Shown: positions 1 through 8,590 of the stretch, in pieces
Numbering within the stretch: position 1 is the first letter of the stretch
Layout of the letters: each line of letters opens with the position of its first letter
NCBI GenBank assembly: GCA_031549925.1
Contig: JAVBPA010000006.1
Location: 14,160-78,159, forward strand
Direction of reading: 5' to 3'
Length of the DNA stretch: 64,000 bases
DNA from: JAVBPA01 sp031549925
GTDB lineage: Bacteria; Bacillota; Clostridia; Oscillospirales; CAG-272
The notes under the pieces: model-generated
Database searches by the model: none
What the model saw: the letters and a program-made list of their open reading frames with translations, nothing else
What the model was told of the DNA's origin: nothing
Translations under genes and position numbers: made by a program

Positions 1-23
1 CGAATATTATTATTTTATAAAAT

Positions 24-1022
24 TTATGAAAAAATATTTTTTACAGCATCAAGTTTCAAATAACCCTCACCTGCAGTGGGAGCTAAATATCCACCTTCTC
101 CGAATTCATTCCATGCATATATTGTAAGCATTTTTTTATTTGCTATATTATATGAATCTCCGTTTCGCAACATTTCTTTTATAGTATATAAAATATTTGT
201 CAGCTGTTCATAAGAAGGATTTTCAAATGCAGCTCTCGGATCACCCCAAGGACGCGGATTCCATCCCGCCGGAATATAAGGAGCATAAGGAAGCGAAGCA
301 TTTTTCCATCCCCGTAAAAATTCAATAGAACCCGAAGCTAGTTTTTCATATGGATATAATTCTTCTTTTTGCGGATAATCCGGAACCCACATATACGCTC
401 CTACCCAATCGAGGTTTTTATAATATATTTCCTCCGATATATCAAAAGGTTTCATTGAAGTTATTCCCGCTCCGATAAGCAGTTCTCCTGCTCCGTTTTT
501 TTGTGCCGTTTCTCTTAAAATATTAATATATTTTTTATATTTTTGCACCGTTCCGCATTGTGCTTTAAAATAATCATATCCGTGTATTTTAAAAACCGCT
601 TTTCCTTCAATACGTAAATATGAAGGATGTTTCATAATATCAGTCCAAAAAATACATGTTTGTTTCCAAATTTCGTCATTTGTTAATTCAAAGGGAGGAT
701 GATTGCAAAATTCCAAACAAAATTTCATTTTATTATTAAACGGAGAATTTAAAAAATTACGGAGTCCGTCATTTAATCGTTTACCGTGAGGATGCCTTTC
801 CGGTTCTTCCACATACCATAAAAATTGAAAATAATCTATTGCATAATCAGAAGCCGCGATTATTTCCGCGTCCATTGTCTCGGAATCGTTGTACGCACCG
901 AGAAGAGGTATCCTTTCTTTATAATCCATACGCCAGTCTTTACCTTTTATTATGTATTTGTTTGGAAGAGGACGCCACCATCCGGAAAAATAATTTACTC
1001 CTACAAGAATATTTTTGTCCAT
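24..1022 (-). CDS. WbsX / GH99-like glycan-processing protein
   Basis: A protein of about 332 residues resembling the WbsX family, whose fold resembles GH99 endo-mannosidase/endo-mannanase enzymes. The C-terminal stretch YAWNEFGEGGYLAPT is the family signature, and the N-terminal GVNYFSGWW plus the central GAYMWVPDY also fit. No signal peptide is seen, so it should be cytoplasmic, acting on imported or nascent oligosaccharide. The start at 1022 (MDKN) is preferred over an ATG five codons upstream because GAGAGG lies 7 nt before it. It is transcribed away from the tRNA, alone. The substrate cannot be told from sequence; family membership is fairly secure, the function is inference. Confidence 0.8.
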   Translation of the reverse strand: MDKNILVGVNYFSGWWRPLPNKYIIKGKDWRMDYKERIPLLGAYNDSETMDAEIIAASDYAIDYFQFLWYVEEPERHPHGKRLNDGLRNFLNSPFNNKMKFCLEFCNHPPFELTNDEIWKQTCIFWTDIMKHPSYLRIEGKAVFKIHGYDYFKAQCGTVQKYKKYINILRETAQKNGAGELLIGAGITSMKPFDISEEIYYKNLDWVGAYMWVPDYPQKEELYPYEKLASGSIEFLRGWKNASLPYAPYIPAGWNPRPWGDPRAAFENPSYEQLTNILYTIKEMLRNGDSYNIANKKMLTIYAWNEFGEGGYLAPTAGEGYLKLDAVKNIFS

Positions 1023-1082
1023 TTTTTTACCTCTCATTATTTAAAACATATATTTAAATATTAAATTTGTTTAATTAATAGC

Positions 1083-1111
1083 TTGACATGTTAAATTAAT
1101 TATGGTATACT
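1083..1111 (+). promoter_or_regulatory. Housekeeping promoter for tRNA-Gln
   Basis: TTGACA at 1083-1088 and TATACT at 1106-1111 with a 17-nt spacer lie 22 nt before the tRNA. This is a near-consensus vegetative sigma-A promoter. Confidence 0.8.
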
Positions 1112-1133
1112 AATCAAGCTGTAAAATGCAGAT

Positions 1134-1209
1134 AGGGATATAGCCAAGTCGGTAAGGCACAAGACTTTGACTCTTGCACTCGCTGGTTCGAGTCCAGCTA
1201 TCCCTGCCA
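1134..1209 (+). tRNA. tRNA-Gln (anticodon TTG)
   Basis: The cloverleaf is clear. The acceptor stem AGGGATA pairs with TATCCCT, the anticodon stem CAAGA/TCTTG closes loop CTTTGAC with anticodon TTG, the T-loop is GGTTCGAGTCC, and the CCA end is encoded at 1207-1209. It reads CAA (and CAG by wobble) glutamine codons. It has its own promoter and a downstream hairpin terminator, so it appears monocistronic. Confidence 0.95.
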
Positions 1210-1274
1210 ATTTATAATATGTCCGGATTTAACGTTTTATATATTTATGAACGGATTATTCGGAATTGTAACAT

Positions 1275-1318
1275 AAAAAGCAACGGTTTTCAATGATATA
1301 GCCGTTGTTTTTTATTTT
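1275..1318 (+). terminator. Intrinsic terminator after tRNA-Gln
   Basis: CAACGG at 1281-1286 pairs with CCGTTG at 1302-1307, followed by a T run. The rest of the 304-nt gap to the next start is AT-rich with nothing else recognised apart from the ribosome binding site at 1502. Confidence 0.7.
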
Positions 1319-1513
1319 TTTATAAAAACCTTTTATCGTTATAAATTTTTTGATTTTCTTTTTGCGGATTTTTTTATCAAACTAATATTAAATAAAATTA
1401 TTCGGTTTAAAATGTTGACAATATCATTTTTCGGTTGTATCATTTATTCGGAATTTAAATATTTATCAATAAAAAAGCTATTTATATTTTTATATAAAAA
1501 TGAGGTAAAAATA

Positions 1514-3382
1514 ATGGTAAATCCGATTTACGCTGCGGGAAACGGAAAAGTTATCGCATATTTAAAAGGAGCGGATATTTTTCAATTAATGCTTCCTTGT
1601 TATACAGCTCCTACTCTTTTCGAATTAATAAATAAAAACGATTATATTACAGATCGTATATACGGTGATATTTATATACATAAAAATGAAAAAGCCGAAT
1701 TAAAAGATATTACGGTTTCAAATATGCCCGTATTTATGCGTAATATTTGCGGTAAAGCTGATTTTTCAATAAAAATACATGATTATGTTGATGTTTATGA
1801 TATATCAAACAGATACGGAATGACAACATTACTCCTAAAAATAAAACAGGGAACACCTGTTTATAACACATATCCTTTACCGGAATTTATATATTGCGCT
1901 CTCGTTTTACGGGGGGATTTTATAATTGAAAAAAATAATAAAATTTATAATATATCAATTAACGGAAAAGGATTAATGACCGCAGCCGGCGGATTTACAT
2001 ATTCATCTCTTATCGAAAATTTGGAATATGCGTTAGAACTTGATTTTACCGAAGCGGAAAGAACCAGACATAAGGATTGGGAAAACTTTTTTAATAAGAG
2101 TTATAGCAATATAAAAAAATCAATTGATATAAATAATTTGCCGGATTCAATACCAAACCGTGAATTATTGCTTGAAACAATAGAATCCACAATGGTTTCA
2201 GTTCGCGTTCAGCAGGATTCTTCCGGAGGAGAAATTGCCGGATATCCTTATCATTTGGGATATGTACGCGATAATTACGGAGTTATGCGCGGAATGCTTG
2301 CTATGGGTATGATAAACGAAGCTGTTGCTTTATTCAAATATTTTAATAACGAATATTTGCATACCGGTTTTGTAGCAAATGCTCAGGGATTGGGATTCTT
2401 CGGAACAAAACATGTTCATGAAAATGACGATAGTGAAATAACAGGTTATCTTACATTGATGTTAACTGATATTCTTCCTTACCTGAATGAAGAAGATAGT
2501 GTTAATTTAATAAAAGAAACATATTCGATGGTTATTTGGGCTATAAAAGCTCAATGCGAAAAATTAATTGATAATATGCTTCCTTTTAACGGGGATGAAA
2601 CATATATCGCAGGGGGAATTTTACCTCGGGATGTAATGAATCACGGTTCCTCAGAAGCTACGCTTTTATTTATAGAAGGTGCGTTACGCGCTTTCGAAGC
2701 ATTTAAAAAATATGATATATCATATGAGTTTGATATTATAGATAAAAATAAAATAACAGAAATCATAAATAAATGCAAAGCTTCTTACAGAAACAATTTT
2801 ATGCGCGGAAATATATTGATAACTAATAATCCAATCCGTGAAATGCCTCGCTGGGATGAAATGCCGCGTTTCCGTCATGGAGTTTGTCAAGGCGGCTGCG
2901 GTCATTTCGGATGGAGCGAACGAATTTATGATACGCGTTATATATGTCCCAACTGTCAAACGAATGATGAATTCATCAAAAACAGAACTGAACCTAATAC
3001 TAGTATATACATATTAAAACCCGTCATGCTGATGCCGTATTTTATAAATTCTGAAATTATTGTTCCTGAAGATTTAAAAGAATCGGTAATAGAAATGGCA
3101 AAAGATTTTGATTCAACGGGGACTCTTCCTTCCCGCCCGGAAGGGAGTATATGTTTGGGTTATGATTACGGTTTGGCTTTGCGTGCGATGAGCGGTATTG
3201 ATGAAATATCCGAAATAGCTTGGAAACTATATTCACTCGCTTTAAAAGTTGCGGGAGATACACATGTTTGGAGCGAATATTTTAATAATAACGAAAAAGC
3301 AGGCACATTTTATCGTCCGTGGGAAAGTGCAATAAACATTGAAGGAATTCTTATTTTTATAAAATGGTTTATAAACAAATAA
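1514..3382 (+). CDS. GH15-like six-hairpin glycosidase with embedded zinc-knuckle
   Basis: About 622 residues, related to the (alpha/alpha)6 six-hairpin glycosidases (GH15/glucoamylase-like). HLGYVRDNYGVMRGMLAMG and HGSSEATLLFIEGALRAFEA look like hairpin-helix repeats of that fold, and RPEGSICLGYDYG lies near the C-terminus. The start at 1514 is chosen because GAGGT sits 7 nt upstream; the frame is open 34 codons further upstream from 1412 without a ribosome site. No signal peptide, so probably intracellular. Odd: a CQGGC...CPNC Cys4 knuckle interrupts the catalytic domain near residues 460-490. Likely acts on imported glucosides, but the exact activity is unassigned. Confidence 0.72.
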   Translation: MVNPIYAAGNGKVIAYLKGADIFQLMLPCYTAPTLFELINKNDYITDRIYGDIYIHKNEKAELKDITVSNMPVFMRNICGKADFSIKIHDYVDVYDISNRYGMTTLLLKIKQGTPVYNTYPLPEFIYCALVLRGDFIIEKNNKIYNISINGKGLMTAAGGFTYSSLIENLEYALELDFTEAERTRHKDWENFFNKSYSNIKKSIDINNLPDSIPNRELLLETIESTMVSVRVQQDSSGGEIAGYPYHLGYVRDNYGVMRGMLAMGMINEAVALFKYFNNEYLHTGFVANAQGLGFFGTKHVHENDDSEITGYLTLMLTDILPYLNEEDSVNLIKETYSMVIWAIKAQCEKLIDNMLPFNGDETYIAGGILPRDVMNHGSSEATLLFIEGALRAFEAFKKYDISYEFDIIDKNKITEIINKCKASYRNNFMRGNILITNNPIREMPRWDEMPRFRHGVCQGGCGHFGWSERIYDTRYICPNCQTNDEFIKNRTEPNTSIYILKPVMLMPYFINSEIIVPEDLKESVIEMAKDFDSTGTLPSRPEGSICLGYDYGLALRAMSGIDEISEIAWKLYSLALKVAGDTHVWSEYFNNNEKAGTFYRPWESAINIEGILIFIKWFINK

Positions 3383-3422
3383 AAATTTTAATTTTTTTTA
3401 CCGGTTTTACATTTTTATTTTT

Positions 3423-3454
3423 ACACAATTAATTTTTAAATATTTTGTGTTTTT
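3423..3454 (+). terminator. Weak terminator-like hairpin
   Basis: ACACAA at 3423-3428 pairs with TTGTGT at 3445-3450, followed by TTTT. The stem is short and AT-rich, so support is modest, but it lies between the glycosidase and the rpsF promoter where a terminator is expected. Confidence 0.35.
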
Positions 3455-3488
3455 GCACAGCTTTTTTCATGAAATTTTGGAAAAAATG

Positions 3489-3517
3489 TTGACAAATATA
3501 AAAAAGTAATATATAAT
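3489..3517 (+). promoter_or_regulatory. Promoter of rpsF-ssb-rpsR
   Basis: TTGACA at 3489-3494 and TATAAT at 3512-3517 with a 17-nt spacer: a perfect sigma-A consensus pair upstream of the ribosomal protein operon. Confidence 0.85.
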
Positions 3518-3523
3518 TAATAA

Positions 3524-3587
3524 GTTGACAAAATGAAGTCAACTCCTTGCCGCGGATATTTTACGCGGACATATGTCCATAAGGAGG
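3524..3587 (+). promoter_or_regulatory. Structured rpsF leader, candidate S6:S18 autoregulatory element
   Basis: Three hairpins are packed between the promoter and the start: GTTGAC/GTCAAC (3524-3543), CCGCG/CGCGG (3550-3568) and the palindrome GGACATATGTCC (3567-3578), followed by the strong AAGGAGG site at 3581-3587. In many bacteria the S6-S18 complex binds an rpsF leader hairpin displaying CCG and represses the operon. The position, operon order and a CCG-containing hairpin fit that class. Whether the exact conserved loop is present was not verified against a covariance model. Confidence 0.55.
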
Positions 3588-3594
3588 TTTTAAA

Positions 3595-4077
3595 ATGGCA
3601 CAAAACAAGGAAAATTTAATGGGGTCCTATGAAACGATATTCATATGTGATCTTAATTTAGGCGAAGAAGGTGTAAAAAACCTGGTAGCAAAGTTTACAA
3701 AAATGATAAGCGATTCCGGAGAACTTACAGGATGCAACGAATGGGGTAAACGCCGTTTCGCATATCCTATAAATGATATATCGGAAGGTTATTATGTTTT
3801 GGCAACATTTAAAGCACCGCATGAATTTCCGGTTGAACTTCAGCGTGTATTTAATATCACAGAAGGTATTATGCGTTCTATGATAGTTGCGGTAGATCAT
3901 GCAAACGCAAACTCGGCGGAAGCAGCGGCAAAAATTAGTACACCGCCTATTGAATTGGTTATTGAAGACGAAGAATCAGGAAATCCTCCCAAACAAGAAT
4001 ATAACGCCAATATTGCAGACAGCTCTCAAAAAGAAATTTCCGTAGAAGCTGACGAATCTGATGAAATAGACGCCTGA
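3595..4077 (+). CDS. rpsF: 30S ribosomal protein S6
   Basis: S6 binds the central domain of 16S rRNA together with S18. The N-terminal YETIFICDLNLGEEG, the central KRRFAYPINDISEGYYVL and EGIMRSMIV match the family. At 160 residues it is longer than the usual ~95-100 because of an acidic, disordered C-terminal tail (residues ~105-160). The strong AAGGAGG lies 7 nt before the start. It is first in the canonical rpsF-ssb-rpsR operon and is likely feedback-regulated through the leader. Confidence 0.96.
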   Translation: MAQNKENLMGSYETIFICDLNLGEEGVKNLVAKFTKMISDSGELTGCNEWGKRRFAYPINDISEGYYVLATFKAPHEFPVELQRVFNITEGIMRSMIVAVDHANANSAEAAAKISTPPIELVIEDEESGNPPKQEYNANIADSSQKEISVEADESDEIDA

Positions 4078-4100
4078 TTTAGGCGGAGGGTTAAACATCA

Positions 4101-4565
4101 ATGGCAAGCTTAAATAAAGTTATATTGATTGGTCATCTTGTGGCTGATCCGGAGCTTAAACAAACACAAGCGGGAGTTTATGTTTGTTCATTCCGTATAG
4201 GCGTTCAGCGCCGTTACAAAAATCCGGATGGTACTACTGTTTCCGATTTTCTTGATATTGTAACATGGAGACAGCAGGCAGAATTTGTTACCAAGTACTT
4301 TAAAAAAGGAAAAGCTATTTGCGTGGTGGGTTCTGTTCAAACAAGAACATGGAATGACCAGCAGGGTAACAAGAGATGGTCTACTGAAATAATAGCGGAT
4401 GAAGTAAGTTTTGTTGAACGCAGCGATTCCGCGGGCGCACCGGGCGGTGATCGGTATTCTACCGAAAGCAGTTATTCCGCTCCGCCTTATTCTACAGCTC
4501 CGTCAGATAGCAATCAACAGGGAAAATTCATAGATTTGTCCGCAGACGACGATTTACCGTTCTAG
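4101..4565 (+). CDS. ssb: Single-stranded DNA-binding protein
   Basis: 154 residues with an N-terminal OB fold (MASLNKVILIGHLVADPEL... to about residue 108), a Ser/Gly/Pro-rich linker, and the acidic C-terminal tip DDDLPF used to recruit replication and repair partners. The length is normal. It sits 23 nt after rpsF with GGAGG upstream, in the conserved position between S6 and S18. Confidence 0.97.
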   Translation: MASLNKVILIGHLVADPELKQTQAGVYVCSFRIGVQRRYKNPDGTTVSDFLDIVTWRQQAEFVTKYFKKGKAICVVGSVQTRTWNDQQGNKRWSTEIIADEVSFVERSDSAGAPGGDRYSTESSYSAPPYSTAPSDSNQQGKFIDLSADDDLPF

Positions 4566-4669
4566 GATAGCTTTTTAAAATTAATTTGTTCGGTGTGTAT
4601 TAATATACCGGATACAGTTGATTATTTCATAAAATTGTTAAAGTTTATAATTATGGAGGATTCATATAA

Positions 4670-4948
4670 ATGAATAACGAAAGAGACGGCAGAGACAGCA
4701 AAGACGGCGGCCGCAGAGGTTCACGTCCGGGCTTCAATCACAGACGCCGTAAAGTATGCGCGTTTTGCACAGATAAAATCGAACATATCGATTATAAAGA
4801 TATAATGCGTCTCAAAAAATGTATAAGTGAACGTGCGAAGATTCTTCCCAGAAGAATTTCCGGTACATGTGCGAAACATCAGCGTCAATTGACTACCGCT
4901 ATCAAACGCGCACGTCACATCGCATTGCTTCCCTACGTAAGCGATTAA
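4670..4948 (+). CDS. rpsR: 30S ribosomal protein S18
   Basis: 92 residues. [40 protein letters not shown] is the S18 core, including the Cys pair seen in zinc-type S18 proteins (CAFC). A basic, glycine- and arginine-rich N-terminal extension precedes it. GGAGG lies upstream. It is the last gene of the operon, ending before a shared terminator. Confidence 0.96.
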   Translation: MNNERDGRDSKDGGRRGSRPGFNHRRRKVCAFCTDKIEHIDYKDIMRLKKCISERAKILPRRISGTCAKHQRQLTTAIKRARHIALLPYVSD

Positions 4949-5060
4949 TTTTTGTTCACAGGAAATTGTATAATTTTAAAGCCATGAATAAATGTTTTCT
5001 TATTTTATTTGTATCTTTGATTTTATATTAAAATTTTACTTTACTAATTAAATATAAATA

Positions 5061-5106
5061 AAAGCTCCGATACAATTGTTTTTAATTGTGTAAGAGCTTT
5101 TTTTTG
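5061..5106. terminator. Bidirectional terminator between rpsR and lnt
   Basis: AAAGCTC at 5061-5067 pairs with GAGCTTT at 5094-5100, with an inner ACAATT/AATTGT stem and a T run after it. A's on the left side can serve the convergent minus-strand lnt gene. Confidence 0.75.
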
Positions 5107-5110
5107 CGGT

Positions 5111-6754
5111 TTATTTATTTTTAAAATAAACAGCTTTTTTATTTTTTTTATATTTTTTTGTTTTACTCAAATTTTTCTTTTTAAAATTTCCGCTTTTGTA
5201 ATTTTCGATTAATATAAAAGCTAATTTTATAATATAAAAAATAAAACAAGCCAGTACAATTAAATTTCCGGTTTTTGTATAAAAAGTTGTTTTATTATTA
5301 AAATAAACTTCGCCGGTTATATATCCAGTGGTAAGAGGTTTTAGGGAGTTAATTATTCTTCCGCTTGGATTAATTATCGATGAAATTCCGGTGTTAGCCG
5401 CACGTATTACATATTTTCCGTTTTCAACAGCCCTTAACATAGCATGCCGGTTATGCTGGTATACCGCCGCAGAATCATAATACCATGAATCATTTGTAAC
5501 AAGAGCTATTAATTCTGCTCCGTCACGTACAGAATCGACAGCAAGCATTTCATATATAGAATCAAAACATACAAGCCCTCCTATAGATCCATATGAAGTT
5601 TCTGTAATTGCGCTATCTTTACCTGCAATTATAGGAGAATCAAATAAATTCATGTTTGCGACAACGGGGAGTATAGCATTGAATAATCCGCTCATAGGAA
5701 GATATTCACCAAAAGGAACAGGATGTCTTTTATAATACGGATTTTCGTAAACTGTTCCGTCAGCTAAAAATGTCATAATTGCATTATAATTTTTTACTTC
5801 ACCATTTTCAATATCTTCAATTTTATCAAAAGTTCCGGTCATTATTATAATTCCGTTATCAGTTGCTAATTGTTTAATACGGTCATATAACTTATTGTAT
5901 TTGCGCAATGTAACATTTATAACAGTTTCCGGCCATAAAACTATATTAGGTTTATATTCTTGTACAGCATTTTCTGTAAGATTTACATAAATATCAAGTG
6001 TTTCGGAAATACTTCCGTTCCATTTATCACCTGATGAAATATTTCCTTGTATTAAAGCTATTCGCACTGGATTGTTGTTGCTGTTTTCATCAATTGAATT
6101 CTCATATAATAGTGATAAATATCCGTATGCGAAATTTACCATAATAATCGAAACCGCAATTGCCGCGTAATAATTAATACCGATACGGGGTTTTTTATAT
6201 TCATTTTTTATTTTTATAAAGGCGAGAACAAAATATCCGTTTGCCAAAGCTATAATAAATCCGATAAATAAAGACCCGAATAAAGACGCACTTTGTATCA
6301 TTTCAAGTCTTCCGCATTGCGACAGAGCAAACCGGAAAAAGGGAACTCCCATCCAGGTTTGAGTTTGCGCCCATTCAAGAAGGGTGAAACAGCAAGCGAG
6401 AGAAATCGGATATAACCAAAAAATTTTTCCTTTTATAAATTTAAAAAGCAAAGCTAAAAAAGCAGTTCCTACACCTTGCAAACTTGATAAACCGAGCCAG
6501 CAAAAAATAATAACTCCAATGCTTTGCACAGGAGTAAAACCCGCAAAATCCATCGGATATAATTCGCAAAACCAATAATAAAGCGGTATATAATATCCCA
6601 TGCTCCATACAAGTGTATGTCTGAATTTTGGAGTTTTCGTTATTAAAACATAAAAAAGCGGGGTGAGGGATATCCAGGAAAGAAAAAATAAGCTGTCATA
6701 TATCATCGGAAGAGCCGATAATATCCCTGAAATCAAACAAAGAATATATGTCAT
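5111..6754 (-). CDS. lnt: Apolipoprotein N-acyltransferase
   Basis: 547 residues. Lnt adds the third acyl chain to the N-terminal cysteine of diacyl lipoproteins at the outer face of the membrane. Several membrane segments fill residues 1-215, then a carbon-nitrogen hydrolase domain (about 230-490) carries the catalytic triad: E276 in WPETV, K342 in YYKRHPVPFGEY, and C396 in GLVCFDS. A last membrane helix and a very basic tail follow. It overlaps the upstream pseudouridine synthase by 4 nt (ATGA), so the two are translationally coupled. The complete triad argues for activity. Lnt is uncommon in low-GC Gram-positives, which makes the substrate outcome worth checking. Confidence 0.88.
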   Translation of the reverse strand: MTYILCLISGILSALPMIYDSLFFLSWISLTPLFYVLITKTPKFRHTLVWSMGYYIPLYYWFCELYPMDFAGFTPVQSIGVIIFCWLGLSSLQGVGTAFLALLFKFIKGKIFWLYPISLACCFTLLEWAQTQTWMGVPFFRFALSQCGRLEMIQSASLFGSLFIGFIIALANGYFVLAFIKIKNEYKKPRIGINYYAAIAVSIIMVNFAYGYLSLLYENSIDENSNNNPVRIALIQGNISSGDKWNGSISETLDIYVNLTENAVQEYKPNIVLWPETVINVTLRKYNKLYDRIKQLATDNGIIIMTGTFDKIEDIENGEVKNYNAIMTFLADGTVYENPYYKRHPVPFGEYLPMSGLFNAILPVVANMNLFDSPIIAGKDSAITETSYGSIGGLVCFDSIYEMLAVDSVRDGAELIALVTNDSWYYDSAAVYQHNRHAMLRAVENGKYVIRAANTGISSIINPSGRIINSLKPLTTGYITGEVYFNNKTTFYTKTGNLIVLACFIFYIIKLAFILIENYKSGNFKKKNLSKTKKYKKNKKAVYFKNK

Positions 6755-7725
6755 AAATTAAAATCACGGATAAAATTTATTTTATTAATCGGTATTTCAT
6801 AATTTCTGTTATCAAAAGATACTTTATATGAATAAAGAGCTTGGTATTTGTATCCGATTTTTTTATCGTTACGGTTAATACCGTATTTTCCGTCACCTAA
6901 TAATGGATGATCAATTGACGCTAAATGAGCTCGGATTTGATGGGTGCGTCCGGTAACAAGTTCTATTTCAAGTATTGATATAGCTTCGTCAATACCTTTT
7001 ATGTTGGTTTTTTCAGCAATAACTTTGTATTTTGTTATAATCTTTTTGATATCGGATTTATTTCCGTGAGGAGGATTTTTATAAACTGTAACCATTTTTT
7101 GATCACTGTCTTTTGATAAATAACCCAAAAGAGTATCGCTTTGTTTAGGCATTATACCATGAACGGCACAAATATATTTTTTAACAAGATTTCCGGATTT
7201 AATTTTTTCATTCATATACCTAAGTGCAGCGGCGTTTTTCGCAGCTATAACTATTCCACCGGTATTTCTGTCTATACGGTTGCACAAAGCGGGAGCAAAT
7301 GAATTTTCTTCATCCGGATTATATTCACCGTTTTGATATAAATATGCTTTTATATTATCGATGAGAGTTCCGCCTTTGTCGGAAGAAGAATCGGAATTTT
7401 CGTTATCTCCCGTATGGCACAACTGCCCGGGATGCTTATCGCATATTATATAATCGTTATCTTCAAAAATTATATTAACATTCGGTTTTATTATTTTAAA
7501 AGCCGTTTCGCGGTTTTCGCTGAAAAATTCCTCGTTTATATATAATTCGACAATATCACCTTCACATAAAATATACGCTGGGTCTGTTCGTTTATTATTA
7601 ACTTTAATTTTTTTTATTCTGATAAATTTGTACATCAGAGTATGCGGGAGCAGCCAAACAGCTTTTGCTATAAATTTATCAAGCCTTTGCCCGGAATCAT
7701 TTTTATTTATATTTAATATTCGCAT
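6751..7725 (-). CDS. RluA-family 23S rRNA pseudouridine synthase (RluC/RluD-like)
   Basis: 324 residues with an N-terminal S4-like RNA-binding domain (RLDKFIAKAVWLLPHTLMYK) and a catalytic domain whose NRIDRNTGGIVIAAKN contains the catalytic Asp, corresponding to the usual HRLDRDTSG. GRTHQIRAHLASI is the second family motif. It isomerises uridine in rRNA, probably 23S. CGGAG precedes the ATG at 7725. The exact target (RluC or RluD site) cannot be assigned; a second paralogue lies at 15217-16149. Confidence 0.88.
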   Translation of the reverse strand: MRILNINKNDSGQRLDKFIAKAVWLLPHTLMYKFIRIKKIKVNNKRTDPAYILCEGDIVELYINEEFFSENRETAFKIIKPNVNIIFEDNDYIICDKHPGQLCHTGDNENSDSSSDKGGTLIDNIKAYLYQNGEYNPDEENSFAPALCNRIDRNTGGIVIAAKNAAALRYMNEKIKSGNLVKKYICAVHGIMPKQSDTLLGYLSKDSDQKMVTVYKNPPHGNKSDIKKIITKYKVIAEKTNIKGIDEAISILEIELVTGRTHQIRAHLASIDHPLLGDGKYGINRNDKKIGYKYQALYSYKVSFDNRNYEIPINKINFIRDFNL

Positions 7726-7828
7726 ATAAAGCTCCGTATATTATTAAACAATACAAAATATTAAAGATTTATTTAAACCGAAATTTAATGGAAAAACAAT
7801 TTGCAATAAATATAAATTATTTATATCG

Positions 7829-7857
7829 TTGACAAATTATATCATATATTTTATAAT
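7829..7857 (+). promoter_or_regulatory. Promoter of SGNH hydrolase gene
   Basis: TTGACA at 7829-7834 and TATAAT at 7852-7857, 17-nt spacer, 43 nt before the chosen start. The promoter overlaps a longer upstream reading frame, which supports the downstream ATG as the true start. Confidence 0.75.
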
Positions 7858-7900
7858 TAATCAAATGTTATTTGTTTATAAAACAGGAGGATTAATTAAC

Positions 7901-8515
7901 ATGAAAATATTATTTCAGGGTGACAGTATAACCGATGCGGGTAGAGGGAGAGAAAATCCGCATGAACTCGGCGGAGGATATGCTTCATATGCGGCACAGT
8001 TTATAAAAGATGAATATCCTGATAAAGAATTTGAATTTATAAATTTAGGAATAAGCGGAAACAGAGCAGAATCGTTGCTTGAAAGATGGCAATATGATGC
8101 TATTGACATCAATCCTGATGTTATATCGATAATGATCGGTGTAAATGATACATGGCATAGATCAGCTGATAAAAATTGGATGCCGCATGAATATTTCGAG
8201 GATTGTTACCGCCAGTGTCTTATAGCAATTAAAGAAAAAACCAAAGCTAAAATTATTATTTTGGAACAATTTTTATGTTATACCGAAGATAAAGCATTTT
8301 TCAGAATAGATTTGGATCCCAAAATACAAATAACAAGAAAATTAGCACGTGAATACGCAGATGCTTTTATACCTCTTGACGGTATTTTTGATTCTGAAAC
8401 AATTAGATTGAAAACAGCTCCGACATACTGGGCAAATGACGGCGTACATCCTTCTGAAGCAGGTGCGAAATTGATAGCGAAAAAATATTTGAGAGCTTTT
8501 AAATCTATAATATAA
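7901..8515 (+). CDS. SGNH/GDSL-family hydrolase (carbohydrate esterase-like)
   Basis: 204 residues from the ATG at 7901, preceded by AGGAGG (7885-7890). The SGNH blocks are visible: GDSITD with the nucleophile Ser near the N-terminus, GISGNRAE (Gly block), IGVNDTW (Asn block) and NDGVHPSEAG (Asp-His pair). No signal peptide is seen, so it is likely a cytoplasmic acetyl- or acyl-esterase acting on imported sugar esters; rhamnogalacturonan acetylesterases are close relatives in motif layout. It is monocistronic, with its own promoter and a terminator. Confidence 0.88.
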   Translation: MKILFQGDSITDAGRGRENPHELGGGYASYAAQFIKDEYPDKEFEFINLGISGNRAESLLERWQYDAIDINPDVISIMIGVNDTWHRSADKNWMPHEYFEDCYRQCLIAIKEKTKAKIIILEQFLCYTEDKAFFRIDLDPKIQITRKLAREYADAFIPLDGIFDSETIRLKTAPTYWANDGVHPSEAGAKLIAKKYLRAFKSII

Positions 8516-8545
8516 AAATATATTAAAAACGCATCAATCATATAG

Positions 8546-8590
8546 AAAAGTTCCCGTAATTTTTTTGATTTTACGAGAACTTTTTATTTT
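8546..8590. terminator. Bidirectional terminator between SGNH hydrolase and thiT
   Basis: GTTCCCGTAA at 8550-8559 pairs with TTACGAGAAC at 8571-8580 (one mismatch), flanked by A's and T's on the two sides. Confidence 0.75.

Noticed and set aside
24..1022. Glycosyltransferase
   Set aside because: WbsX proteins have sometimes been named as such, but the fold and C-terminal signature fit GH99-like hydrolases, so no transferase activity is claimed.
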